From Raineyella sp. W15-4 (GTDB lineage Bacteria > Actinomycetota > Actinomycetes > Propionibacteriales > Propionibacteriaceae): a stretch of 64,000 nucleotides of DNA. Position numbers and translations under genes: made by a program. The notes below the pieces were generated by a model that did not search any database, had not been told where the DNA came from, and saw only the letters and a program-made list of their open reading frames with translations. Shown here one piece after another: positions 1 through 9,039 of the stretch (positions within the stretch are counted from its first letter, which is position 1; every line of letters starts with the position of its first letter). Location: the NCBI RefSeq assembly GCF_033170155.1, contig NZ_CP137079.1, positions 1,240,001-1,304,000 of the forward strand. Direction: 5' to 3'.

Positions 1-59
1 ATCAGGTCCGTACCGATGTTGCCGGAACCGACGATGGCTGCGGTGTACTTCTTCGACAC
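1..59 (-). CDS. acetaldehyde dehydrogenase (acetylating), N-terminal fragment
   Basis: Only the first 19 codons are inside the window; the gene continues off the left edge. They read V-S-K-K-Y-T-A-A-I-V-G-S-G-N-I-G-T-D-L, which matches the start of the acylating acetaldehyde dehydrogenase family (MhpF/HsaG/BphJ), including the GxGNIGTDL nucleotide-binding turn. The family converts acetaldehyde, NAD+ and CoA to acetyl-CoA, normally channelled from 4-hydroxy-2-oxovalerate aldolase at the end of meta-cleavage pathways. The GTG start is chosen because a GAAGGA ribosome-binding site lies 8 bases upstream on this strand. The partner aldolase would be expected outside the window. Identity rests on 19 residues, so it is probable rather than certain. 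Confidence 0.65.
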   Translation of the reverse strand, partial: MSKKYTAAIVGSGNIGTDL

Positions 60-636
60 GAGATGGTCCTTCGGGTCAGGGGACAGGCGCCCTCGTCCGT
101 CCTCCTGACGCCTGCCGAGGCGGCGTGCGCGGCAGCGTCCGCACCTCGACGTACGCTCCCGCGGGGCGTTCGGAGGCCGGCCTCGGGTGCTGCCCGTGCG
201 GCCGGTGACGCGTGCGGTTCCACCACGGTAGGCCGCGTCCGACAGGCGTGCGCAGGGTTCGTGCCGGACCGTGAACCGGGTCACATTGGTCCGTCCGATC
301 CACGCAACGACGCGGGACCCAGGGTCTGACCAAATGCTGGGCCGCCCCTGGGGGAATGTCGGGGGCCGCCAGCGTGGTCAGACCGCGCCTGAAGACTGGG
401 GGTCCGCCTCGGGCGACCGGACGGCCACCCCGGGGCGGACCGTGGCCGGACGTGCCGTCGGAGCGCGGGCGGCGTCCCGCCGCCGATCCCGCGCCGGCCC
501 GTCCGCCGTTCCGGACCAGGGAACGGCGGCGGCCGAAGTGCCGGCCCCCGGCACGGACGGTCCTGCGGATCCGACGGTGCCGCAGCCACCGGCACAGGCT
601 GCCGGTCCCGCGTTGTCCGCGCCGGGTCTCCTGGTC
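60..636. other. 577-bp gap with no convincing gene
   Basis: This stretch lies between the start of the acetaldehyde dehydrogenase gene and the end of the FAD/Fe-S oxidoreductase, both on the minus strand. Open frames here are short and low-complexity (Arg/Ala/Pro rich), as expected by chance in G+C-rich DNA. The recognisable content is a pair of GntR-like palindromes at 322-332 and 375-385, annotated separately. It presumably holds the promoter of the operon that leaves the window on the left. Confidence 0.6.
322..385. promoter_or_regulatory. pair of GntR/FadR-like operator palindromes
   Basis: Seen: GGGTCTGACCA at 322-332 and TGGTCAGACCG at 375-385. Each fits the palindrome TGGTCNGACCA with one mismatch, and the two share a perfect 10-bp core in opposite orientation. 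Their centres are 53 bp apart, about five helical turns. Known: TGGTCNGACCA-type sites are bound by the FadR subfamily of GntR regulators. Inferred: they control the leftward acetaldehyde dehydrogenase operon. A weaker look-alike (TGGTCCGTCCG) sits at 287-297. Confidence 0.45.
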
Positions 637-3555
637 TCAGTCCCGGGCGCCGCGGGCGAGCAGCTCGGCGAGGGTGACCGCCGTCCGGTCGGCCAGGTCC
701 GCCACCTGGGTCCGGCAGGAGAAGCCGTCGGCGAGGATCACCGCGTCGGGACCGGCGGCCTCGATGGCGGGGAGCAGGTCGTGCTCGGCCACCGCGACCG
801 AGACGTCGTAGTGGCCGGTGACCGACCCGAAGTTGCCGGCCAGCCCGCAGCAGCCGCCGAGCGTACGGAGCTCGGCCCCGGTCCGGGCCAGCAGCTCGGT
901 GTCGGCGGCGTAGCCGATCACCGAGCTCTGGTGGCAGTGCGGTTGGGCCACGATCGTCGTGCCGGTCAGGTCGGGCACCCGGTAGTCGGGGGTGCGGGCG
1001 AGCAGCTCGGCCAGGGTGAGCACCCCGGCCATGTCCGGCGTCCGCGGGTCGTCCGGCAGCAGGTCACGGACGTCGCTGCGCCACACCGACGTGCAGGACG
1101 GTTCGATACCGATCACCGGGGTGCCGGCGGCCAGGATCGGGTGGATGACGTCCATCGCCCGGCGCATCCGCTTCCGGGCACCGTCGAGCTGGCCGGTGGA
1201 GATCCACGACAGGCCACAGCAGGCCTCCCGCCCCAGCAGCCGCGGGGCGTAGCCTGCGTCGAGGAGCACCTTGATCACCGAGGGCAGGCTTCCGCCGGCG
1301 AACACGTCGGTGAACGAGTCGGTCCAGATCACCACCTCGCCGTGTCGGGCCCGGCGCGGGTGCTGGACCTGCTCGAGATGCAGCAGTCGCCGGCCCGCCC
1401 GGGTGGCCCGGCCGGGGGAGAAGACCGGGATGTGGCGGCGCTGGTCGGCCCCGGCGGCCCACTTCGCCACCGCGGCGAGCGGCTTCAGGCCGAGCGCCGC
1501 GTTCGCGATCCGGTGCAGCCCCGGGATGCCCGTCACCAGCCGGCCCCACAGCGGCAGCAGTCCGATGAAGTAGTGGTCGCGCGGGCGGAGCCGGCCGGCG
1601 TAGTAGTGGTCGAGGAACTCGGCCTTGTACGCTGCCATGTCGATCCCGGTCGGGCAGTCCCGGCGGCAGCCCTTGCAGGAGAGGCACAGGTCGAGGGCCT
1701 CCAGCACCTCCACCGAGCGCCAGCCGTCGGCGATCAGCTCGCCGTTGACCATTTCCTCCAGGGCCCGGGACCGGCCGCGGGTGGAGTCCTTCTCGTTGCG
1801 GGTCGCCTGGTAGGAGGGGCACATCACGCCGCCCCCGGCGGTGGTGTCGGCGATGCACTTGCCGACCCCGGTGCACCGGTGGACCTCGTCGGAGAACTGC
1901 CGGTGGTCGCGCCGGAAGGCGGTCGGCCCGGCGGCGACCGCCCGGATGTCCGCCTCGACCGGTGCCGGATCCACCAGCACGCCGGGGTTGAGCAGGTTCT
2001 CCGGGTCGAAGATCCGCTTCACCTCGGCGAACAGCGCGATCGCGGCGGGAGAGTACATCTTCGGCAGCAGCGCGGAGCGGGCCCGGCCGTCGCCGTGTTC
2101 GCCGGACATCGAGCCGCCGTAGCGGGCCACCAGGTCGGCGGCCTCCTCGATGAACAGCTTGTACGCTCGGGCGCCGCCCGGCTCGGTCAGTGGCCAGTCG
2201 ATCCGGCAGTGCACGCACCCGTCGCCGAAGTGCCCGTACGGCAGGCCCCGCAGGCCGTGGCGCCGGAGCAGGTCGTCGAGGTCACGCAGGTAGGCGCCCA
2301 GCCGGGCCGGCGGGACCGCGGAGTCCTCCCACCCGGCGTATGCCGGCTTGTCGAACGCGACCCCGGCCAGGCCGGCGCCATCGGCGCGGATCTTCCACAG
2401 CCTGGCCGCCAGGGCAGTGTCGTCGACGATCCCACCCCGGGCGGCCGGGTTTGCGGCCAGGGCGGCGTCGACCAGTGCCTGGCCGCGCCGACGCACCTCG
2501 GCCGCGTCCTCGCCGACCAGCTCGACGAAGACCCAGCCGTCGCCGCCGGGCAGCTCCGGCACCGCCGCCGGGCCCTGCCGCTCGGCCACCACGTCAACGA
2601 TCCGGCGGTCCAGGCCCTCGATCGCCACCGGCCGGTGCTCCAGCAGCAGCGGGGTGGCGTCGGCGGCCTCCGGCATCGACGGGTAGCCGAGAGCGACGGT
2701 GACCTTGTCCGGGGCATCGCCGACCAGGCGGACCAGGGCCCGGGTCACCATCCCGAGGGTCCCCTCGGTGCCGGCGAAGAACGACGCCACGTCGAAGCCG
2801 TTCTCCGGCAGCAGGTGCTCCAGCGAGTAGCCCGAGACCTGGCGGGAGAAATGGCCGAACTCGGTGCGGATGGTGGCGAGGTTCGCCTCGACCAGCGCCT
2901 TGAGCGCAGTCAGGGTGGGGGAGTCGGCCACCGGCGTCGCGGTCGGGTCGTCGGCCCGGCCGAGCACCAGCTTCTCGCCGGTGCCGGTCACCACCTCCAA
3001 GGAGACGATGTTGTCGGCGGTCCGCCCGTAGCCCAGGGCGCGGGGCCCGCAGGCGTTGTTGCCGATCATGCCGCCGATCGTGCACCGGGTGCTGGTGGAG
3101 GGGTCGGGGCCGAACCGCAGGCCGTGCGGGGCGGCGGCCCGCTGCAACCAGTCCTGGACCACGCCCGGCTCGACCACAGCGGTACGGGTGGCCGGGTCGA
3201 CCTCGACGATCCGGGTCAGGTGTCTGAGGGTGTCGACGACGATCCCCTCGCCGACGGCGTTGCCGGCGCAGGAGGTGCCGGCGCCGCGGGCGGTGACCGT
3301 GACGCCCGCCGCCCGTGCGGCGGCGAGCACCTGCTCCAACTCCTCGGTGCTGCGGGGGCGTACGACGCCCGTCGGCACGAGCCGGTAGATCGACCCGTCG
3401 GAGGAGTAGAGGCCGCGGGTCAGTGTGCTGGTGTCGTAACGGTCCGCGATCCGGGCCCGGTCCAAGCCCTCGGCGAAACGGTCGGCCGGAGAGCCGCCCG
3501 GTGCCGCGGGGCGGTCGGTGGGGCGGGGACGGGACAGCACGGACGGCAGGCGCAT
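637..3555 (-). CDS. FAD-binding and Fe-S-binding 2-hydroxyacid dehydrogenase-like protein
   Basis: A 972-residue fusion of a GlcD/Dld-type FAD-linked oxidase with a GlpC-like iron-sulfur and CCG-domain half, as in D-2-hydroxyglutarate / D-lactate dehydrogenases of the YdiJ type. The PCMH FAD fold shows RGAGTSCAGN near residue 95 and GGMIGNNACGPRALGYGRT near 170; the oxidase C-terminal domain has SGEHGDGRARS near 490. A CTGVGKC cysteine cluster and CLSCKGCRRDC (about 624-634) look like 4Fe-4S ligands, followed by two CCG-type motifs (EACCG, GGCCG). The likely reaction is oxidation of a D-2-hydroxyacid with electrons passed to quinone or another carrier at the membrane; the substrate cannot be read from sequence. 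The ATG at 3555 removes 19 low-complexity residues of the longest frame. It stands alone, with the MarR gene 115 bp upstream on the same strand. Confidence 0.85.
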   Translation of the reverse strand: MRLPSVLSRPRPTDRPAAPGGSPADRFAEGLDRARIADRYDTSTLTRGLYSSDGSIYRLVPTGVVRPRSTEELEQVLAAARAAGVTVTARGAGTSCAGNAVGEGIVVDTLRHLTRIVEVDPATRTAVVEPGVVQDWLQRAAAPHGLRFGPDPSTSTRCTIGGMIGNNACGPRALGYGRTADNIVSLEVVTGTGEKLVLGRADDPTATPVADSPTLTALKALVEANLATIRTEFGHFSRQVSGYSLEHLLPENGFDVASFFAGTEGTLGMVTRALVRLVGDAPDKVTVALGYPSMPEAADATPLLLEHRPVAIEGLDRRIVDVVAERQGPAAVPELPGGDGWVFVELVGEDAAEVRRRGQALVDAALAANPAARGGIVDDTALAARLWKIRADGAGLAGVAFDKPAYAGWEDSAVPPARLGAYLRDLDDLLRRHGLRGLPYGHFGDGCVHCRIDWPLTEPGGARAYKLFIEEAADLVARYGGSMSGEHGDGRARSALLPKMYSPAAIALFAEVKRIFDPENLLNPGVLVDPAPVEADIRAVAAGPTAFRRDHRQFSDEVHRCTGVGKCIADTTAGGGVMCPSYQATRNEKDSTRGRSRALEEMVNGELIADGWRSVEVLEALDLCLSCKGCRRDCPTGIDMAAYKAEFLDHYYAGRLRPRDHYFIGLLPLWGRLVTGIPGLHRIANAALGLKPLAAVAKWAAGADQRRHIPVFSPGRATRAGRRLLHLEQVQHPRRARHGEVVIWTDSFTDVFAGGSLPSVIKVLLDAGYAPRLLGREACCGLSWISTGQLDGARKRMRRAMDVIHPILAAGTPVIGIEPSCTSVWRSDVRDLLPDDPRTPDMAGVLTLAELLARTPDYRVPDLTGTTIVAQPHCHQSSVIGYAADTELLARTGAELRTLGGCCGLAGNFGSVTGHYDVSVAVAEHDLLPAIEAAGPDAVILADGFSCRTQVADLADRTAVTLAELLARGARD

Positions 3556-3669
3556 GGCTTCATTTTGCCGTACGGACCTGCCGGGCCGATCGGCCGCCTC
3601 GATCGGTGGCATCCGGGTGGTGACGCGGTGGTGGCCCGGCCGCCGGATCCGCCGGGCCGATCGGGGTGG

Positions 3670-4167
3670 TCAGGCCTGCTTGCCCCGGCCCTGGGCGATG
3701 TCCGGGACGGCGAGGACGGCGGCGAAGACGCGGCCGAGGGCCTCGTAGTCCTCCGGTGTGGCGGCGTCGACCAGGGCGGTGCGGACGGATTCCACATGAC
3801 ACGGCGCGGCCACCACCAGCAGGTCGTAGCCGGTCGTGGTGAGCTGTGCCCACACCCCGCGCCGGTCGCTCGGGCAGGCCAGCCGCTCGATCAGACCGCC
3901 CTTCTCCATCCGGCTGACGGTGTGGGTCAGCCGGGAGCGGGACTGATGGACGGCGTCGGCGAGATCCGACATCCGCAGCCGGTGCTCGTCGGCCTCGGAG
4001 AGCGAGACGAGGATCTCGTACTCGGCCAGGGACAGGTCGAACGGGCGCAGCGCCCGGTCGAGGTATTCGTCGAGGTGGTGGACACCGCGCAGGTACGTAC
4101 GCCAGATCTGCTGCTGATCCTCATCCAGCCACCGGGGTGGACAGTCGGTCTTGGGCACTGCGGTCAT
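3670..4167 (-). CDS. MarR-family transcriptional regulator
   Basis: 165 residues with a winged-helix MarR fold. The recognition-helix region reads LADAVHQSRSRLTHTVSRM and is followed by the wing motif ERLACPSDRRGVWAQLT, the usual DxRG signature. It is divergent from the YceI gene, and both promoters carry the same TTGA-N4-TCAATAGTTGCC element, so the simplest reading is that this protein represses itself and yceI. MarR-YceI pairs are common in actinobacteria; the ligand is unknown. The transcript appears leaderless: a TAACAT -10 box ends six bases before the ATG. Confidence 0.88.
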   Translation of the reverse strand: MTAVPKTDCPPRWLDEDQQQIWRTYLRGVHHLDEYLDRALRPFDLSLAEYEILVSLSEADEHRLRMSDLADAVHQSRSRLTHTVSRMEKGGLIERLACPSDRRGVWAQLTTTGYDLLVVAAPCHVESVRTALVDAATPEDYEALGRVFAAVLAVPDIAQGRGKQA

Positions 4168-4173
4168 GAATCC

Positions 4174-4208
4174 ATGTTACGCGATACGTTGATGTTTCAA
4201 TAGTTGCC
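4174..4208 (-). promoter_or_regulatory. marR promoter and operator (leaderless)
   Basis: On the minus strand, TTGAAA (4200-4195), a 15-base spacer and TAACAT (4179-4174) place +1 on the A of the marR ATG (4167). The plus-strand sequence TTGA-TGTT-TCAATAGTTGCC at 4189-4208 overlaps the -35 box. The palindrome TTGA-N4-TCAA and the flank TAGTTGCC recur at the yceI promoter. Confidence 0.6.
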
Positions 4209-4334
4209 ACCCCACCCAGGCAGGCCGTGCGGGATGTGGGAATGCTCACGACCGCGGTCGGAGCACCCCGGTGGGAACCGTTCGCGTGTCAAAGTGAGGC
4301 CGTTGGATGTGATCCAGAAGACATCACCGCAATG

Positions 4335-4363
4335 TTGACACTTCAATAGTTGCCGACTAGCGT
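4335..4363 (+). promoter_or_regulatory. yceI promoter overlapped by the second MarR-type operator
   Basis: TTGACA (4335-4340), a 17-base spacer and TAGCGT (4358-4363) form the most consensus-like housekeeping promoter in the window. The operator TTGA-CACT-TCAATAGTTGCC (4335-4354) covers the -35 box and most of the spacer, so bound regulator would block RNA polymerase. A repressor role is inferred from this geometry. Confidence 0.65.
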
Positions 4364-4437
4364 CCACCGCGTTGAAGGTTCAACGGCATGGACCGGCAAC
4401 GGTAGTGACCAGGCTTCTCACCCTCGAAGGATTCCCC

Positions 4438-4977
4438 ATGACTGAGCTCGTTCCCGGCACCTGGACCATCGATCCCGCCCACTCCGAGGTGGCGTTCACC
4501 ATCCGTCACATGATGAGCAAGGTGCGCGGCCACTTCGGTGACGTCAGCGGGGCGATCGTCACCGGCTCCGCCGACCCGAAGGACGCCAGCGTCCGGGCCG
4601 AGGTCGCTGTCGCCTCGATCAACACCAACCAGGCCCAGCGTGATGAGCACATCCGCACCTCCGAGATCCTCGGCGCCGACCAGTTCCCGACCTTCTCCTT
4701 CACCTCGACTTCCGTCGAGGGTGAGGGTGAGGACTACAAGATCAACGGCGACCTGACCATCAAGGACGTCACCAAGCCGATCACCTTCGACGCCACCTTC
4801 AACGGTGCGGTCGATCCCGATGCCTTCGGCCTGTTCCGGATGGGCGCCGAGGGCACCGCCGTGATCAACAAGAAGGACTTCGGCATCGAGTTCAACATCC
4901 CGCTGCAGGGCGACGCCGTCATGCTCGGTGACAAGGTCACCATCACCGTCTCCCTCGAGGCCACCCTCAACCGCTGA
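4438..4977 (+). CDS. YceI-family protein
   Basis: 179 residues of the YceI lipocalin-like beta-barrel family, known for binding polyisoprenoid-type ligands. Family features visible are the opening GTWTIDPAHSEVAFTIRHMM, the central EHIRTSEILGADQFPTFSFTS and the C-terminal FGIEFNIPL. No signal peptide is present, so this copy is probably cytoplasmic, unlike the periplasmic E. coli protein. The ATG at 4438 is preferred over an upstream in-frame ATG because GAAGG lies 7 bases before it. It is monocistronic, under the MarR-type operator, and followed by a G+C-rich hairpin. Confidence 0.9.
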   Translation: MTELVPGTWTIDPAHSEVAFTIRHMMSKVRGHFGDVSGAIVTGSADPKDASVRAEVAVASINTNQAQRDEHIRTSEILGADQFPTFSFTSTSVEGEGEDYKINGDLTIKDVTKPITFDATFNGAVDPDAFGLFRMGAEGTAVINKKDFGIEFNIPLQGDAVMLGDKVTITVSLEATLNR

Positions 4978-4983
4978 GCCCTT

Positions 4984-5007
4984 CCCGGCCCCCCTGCGGG
5001 GCCCGGG
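4984..5007 (+). terminator. hairpin after yceI
   Basis: Starting 6 bases after the yceI stop codon, two nested complementary blocks (CCCGG with CCGGG, and CCCC with GGGG around TGC) form a very stable G+C hairpin. There is no T-run, as is common in high-G+C actinobacteria. Confidence 0.45.
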
Positions 5008-5132
5008 ATGCCGCCGGACCATCGGTCCGGACTCTCCAAACGAACCCACGGTCCGCTTGTGGCACCCCCACAAATCGGTGGCTGCCCCGGCGGCGGACCG
5101 GGCGCACCGGCCCGGGCGTACGACACGGACGA

Positions 5133-5138
5133 TAGGCT
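5133..5138 (+). promoter_or_regulatory. -10 box for the acyl-CoA synthetase operon
   Basis: TAGGCT fits the TANNNT -10 pattern seen repeatedly in this window and would give a leader of about 80 bases before the ATG at 5228. No good -35 match is visible. Confidence 0.35.
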
Positions 5139-5227
5139 GAACAGGCCCGTCCGGTCAGTGCTGCCCGGGCTGGTCCGCGTTTCGGCGCGGTCCCCTCCGC
5201 CCGTACCGCCCATCGTCAAGGAGAGAG

Positions 5228-7099
<1,872 letters not shown>

Positions 7100-7100
7100 C

Positions 7101-8018
7101 GTGGCCCCGAGGACTGACACGACCCCGCGGCCGGCCGGAGGTCCGAGTGCCGACGCGGCACCGTACGTCTACCGGGCCCGGGTGCGCTGGGCCGACCAGG
7201 ACCCGCAGGGACACGTCAACAACGTCGCCTACCTCGACTACATGCAGGAGGCCCGGGTCGACTGGATCCTCAACGGCCCCCAGGCGCACTTGCTCGCCGA
7301 GGGCGTGCTGGTGGTCTCCCACCACATCGAGTACCTGGCCCAGTCGTTGTTCTGTCCGGCCCCGATCATCATCCGGCTGTGGGTGACCGATCTGGGCGGG
7401 GCCCGGTTCGGCGTGGCGTACGACATCTATCAGGGCGAGACCCATGTCGCGCGGGCGAAGACGATGATGGCGACGTACGACGTGGCGGGCCGGCGACTGC
7501 GCCGGCTCGGCGACGAGGAACGGGCCTGGCTGGCCGGCTTCCGGGGCGAGCCGATGGAGTTCCGGCCGGCGCCGCGCCCGGCGGTCGAGTGGGCTTCCGG
7601 TTTCGGGTTCGAGCACCCGTTGCGGGTGCGCTGGTCGGAGCTCGACCCGTACGACCATGTCAACAACGTCAGCTACCTGACCTACCTGCAGGAAGCCACC
7701 ATCGCGATGATGGAGGAGCCGCGCCGCGACCTGCCCTGGGGCCACCCCGGCGACCCCCGCACCTGGGTCGTCGCGGCCCAGGACATGACCTACAAGCTGC
7801 CGATGACCTACCAGATCGAGCCCTACCTGGCCGAGGTGGTGATCCTGCGCGTCGGGTCGACCTCGGTCACCTTCGAGATGCGGATCCACGACCCGCACAT
7901 CGAGGTGACGTACGCCGTCGGCCATCTCGTCCTGGTGCACGCCGACCCGCACGGGACTCCGGTGCCGCTGCCGGAGATCCTCCGGGACCGGCTGCGTCCG
8001 CTGACCCTGACCGTCTGA
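7101..8018 (+). CDS. acyl-CoA thioesterase-like protein, two hotdog domains (copy 1)
   Basis: 305 residues containing two 4HBT-type hotdog domains in one chain. The first carries WADQDPQGHVNN near residue 31 and the second WSELDPYDHVNN near 180; the Asp followed by G/DHVNN is the family's active-site signature. Such double-hotdog proteins hydrolyse acyl-CoA thioesters. The GTG start follows the synthetase stop by one base. Residues 1-22 are a Pro/Ala-rich leader not shared with the next paralogue. Substrate chain length cannot be told from sequence. Confidence 0.8.
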   Translation: MAPRTDTTPRPAGGPSADAAPYVYRARVRWADQDPQGHVNNVAYLDYMQEARVDWILNGPQAHLLAEGVLVVSHHIEYLAQSLFCPAPIIIRLWVTDLGGARFGVAYDIYQGETHVARAKTMMATYDVAGRRLRRLGDEERAWLAGFRGEPMEFRPAPRPAVEWASGFGFEHPLRVRWSELDPYDHVNNVSYLTYLQEATIAMMEEPRRDLPWGHPGDPRTWVVAAQDMTYKLPMTYQIEPYLAEVVILRVGSTSVTFEMRIHDPHIEVTYAVGHLVLVHADPHGTPVPLPEILRDRLRPLTLTV

Positions 8019-8032
8019 TCGGAGGTGCGGCG

Positions 8033-8911
8033 GTGACCCAGTACATCTACCAGGCCCGGGTCCGCTGGGCGGACCAGGATACCCAGAGCCACGTCAACAA
8101 CGTGGTCTATCTGGACTATCTCCAGGAGGCCCGGGTCGACTGGATCCTCGACGGTCCGCACGCCGAGCTGCTGGACCACGGCATCGCGGTGGCCGCCCAG
8201 CACGTCGAATATCTCGCCCCGGCCCACTTCGGCGGCGACGGGATCGTCATCCGGCTGTGGGCGGCGCACGCCGGCGGGGCGCGGTTCACTGTCGCGTACG
8301 AGATCTGCCAGGGCGACACCCTGGTCGCCCGGGCCACCACCGACTGCGCACCGGTCGATGCGCACACAGGTACGGTGCGCCGGCTCACCGACAGCGAACG
8401 GGCCTGGCTGGACGACTGGTCCGGGCCGGAGCTGCACTTCCGTGCCCTGCCCCACGCCGACCGGACCGCAGGCCTCGGGTACACCTACCCGGTGCGGGTC
8501 CGCTGGTCGGAACTCGACCCGTTCGGACACGTGAACAACGTCGCCTTCCTCACCTTCCTGCAGGAAGCCCGGATCGCGGCGCTGGAGGAGGTGCGGTCGA
8601 GCGAGGGCTGGGGCCGCCCCGATGCCGACATCAGCTGGCTGGTCGCTGCCCAGCAGATCGAGTACCGCTCCCCGATGAGCTACCGGATCGAGCCGTACGC
8701 GGCCGAGCTGGTGGTGCTGCACGTGGGGTCGTCGTCGATGAGCCTCGAGGTGCACCTCCGGGATCCGCAGGCGGACGTGCTGCACGCCGTCGGCCGGGTG
8801 GTGCTGGTGTGTGCCGACGCCCAGGGCCGTCCCCGGCCGATCTCGGAACGGGTCCGGGCGGCGCTGGCCCCGATCACGGTGGCCGGGGAGAGCGGCCCGG
8901 GCGTTCGATAG
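8033..8911 (+). CDS. acyl-CoA thioesterase-like protein, two hotdog domains (copy 2)
   Basis: 292 residues, clearly paralogous to the gene just upstream: the same double-hotdog layout with WADQDTQSHVNN near residue 11 and WSELDPFGHVNN near 160, and shared stretches such as YLDYLQEARVDWILDGP. The GTG start has GGAGGT 7 bases upstream, in the 14-base gap after copy 1. The tandem arrangement implies local gene duplication, giving four hotdog folds after one acyl-CoA synthetase. Copy 2 lacks the Pro-rich leader of copy 1. Identity with copy 1 is well below that of a recent duplication, so the two may have different acyl preferences (inference). Confidence 0.8.
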   Translation: MTQYIYQARVRWADQDTQSHVNNVVYLDYLQEARVDWILDGPHAELLDHGIAVAAQHVEYLAPAHFGGDGIVIRLWAAHAGGARFTVAYEICQGDTLVARATTDCAPVDAHTGTVRRLTDSERAWLDDWSGPELHFRALPHADRTAGLGYTYPVRVRWSELDPFGHVNNVAFLTFLQEARIAALEEVRSSEGWGRPDADISWLVAAQQIEYRSPMSYRIEPYAAELVVLHVGSSSMSLEVHLRDPQADVLHAVGRVVLVCADAQGRPRPISERVRAALAPITVAGESGPGVR

Positions 8912-8975
8912 CCCGCCCGAGCCAGGCGGCTACCCTGATCGGGCGCGCTGATCAGCCGGTTGGTGCCGTGCCATC

Positions 8976-9011
8976 CCTGGATCAGTGGGCGAACACACCC
9001 CTCGATCCAGG
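8976..9011. terminator. inverted repeat between convergent genes
   Basis: CCTGGATC (8976-8983) and GATCCAGG (9004-9011) form a perfect 8-bp stem with a 20-base loop between two convergently transcribed genes. It may terminate one or both; the long loop and lack of a T-run make this uncertain. Confidence 0.35.
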
Positions 9012-9039
9012 AACGAGGCCAGGGGCACAGGACAGGCGG

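Noticed and set aside
271-4203. A 1310-codon open frame on the plus strand.
   Set aside because: It is antisense to the FAD/Fe-S oxidoreductase and MarR genes, which have clear family motifs; its product is Gly/Arg/Ala-rich without domains, as expected for a shadow frame in G+C-rich DNA.
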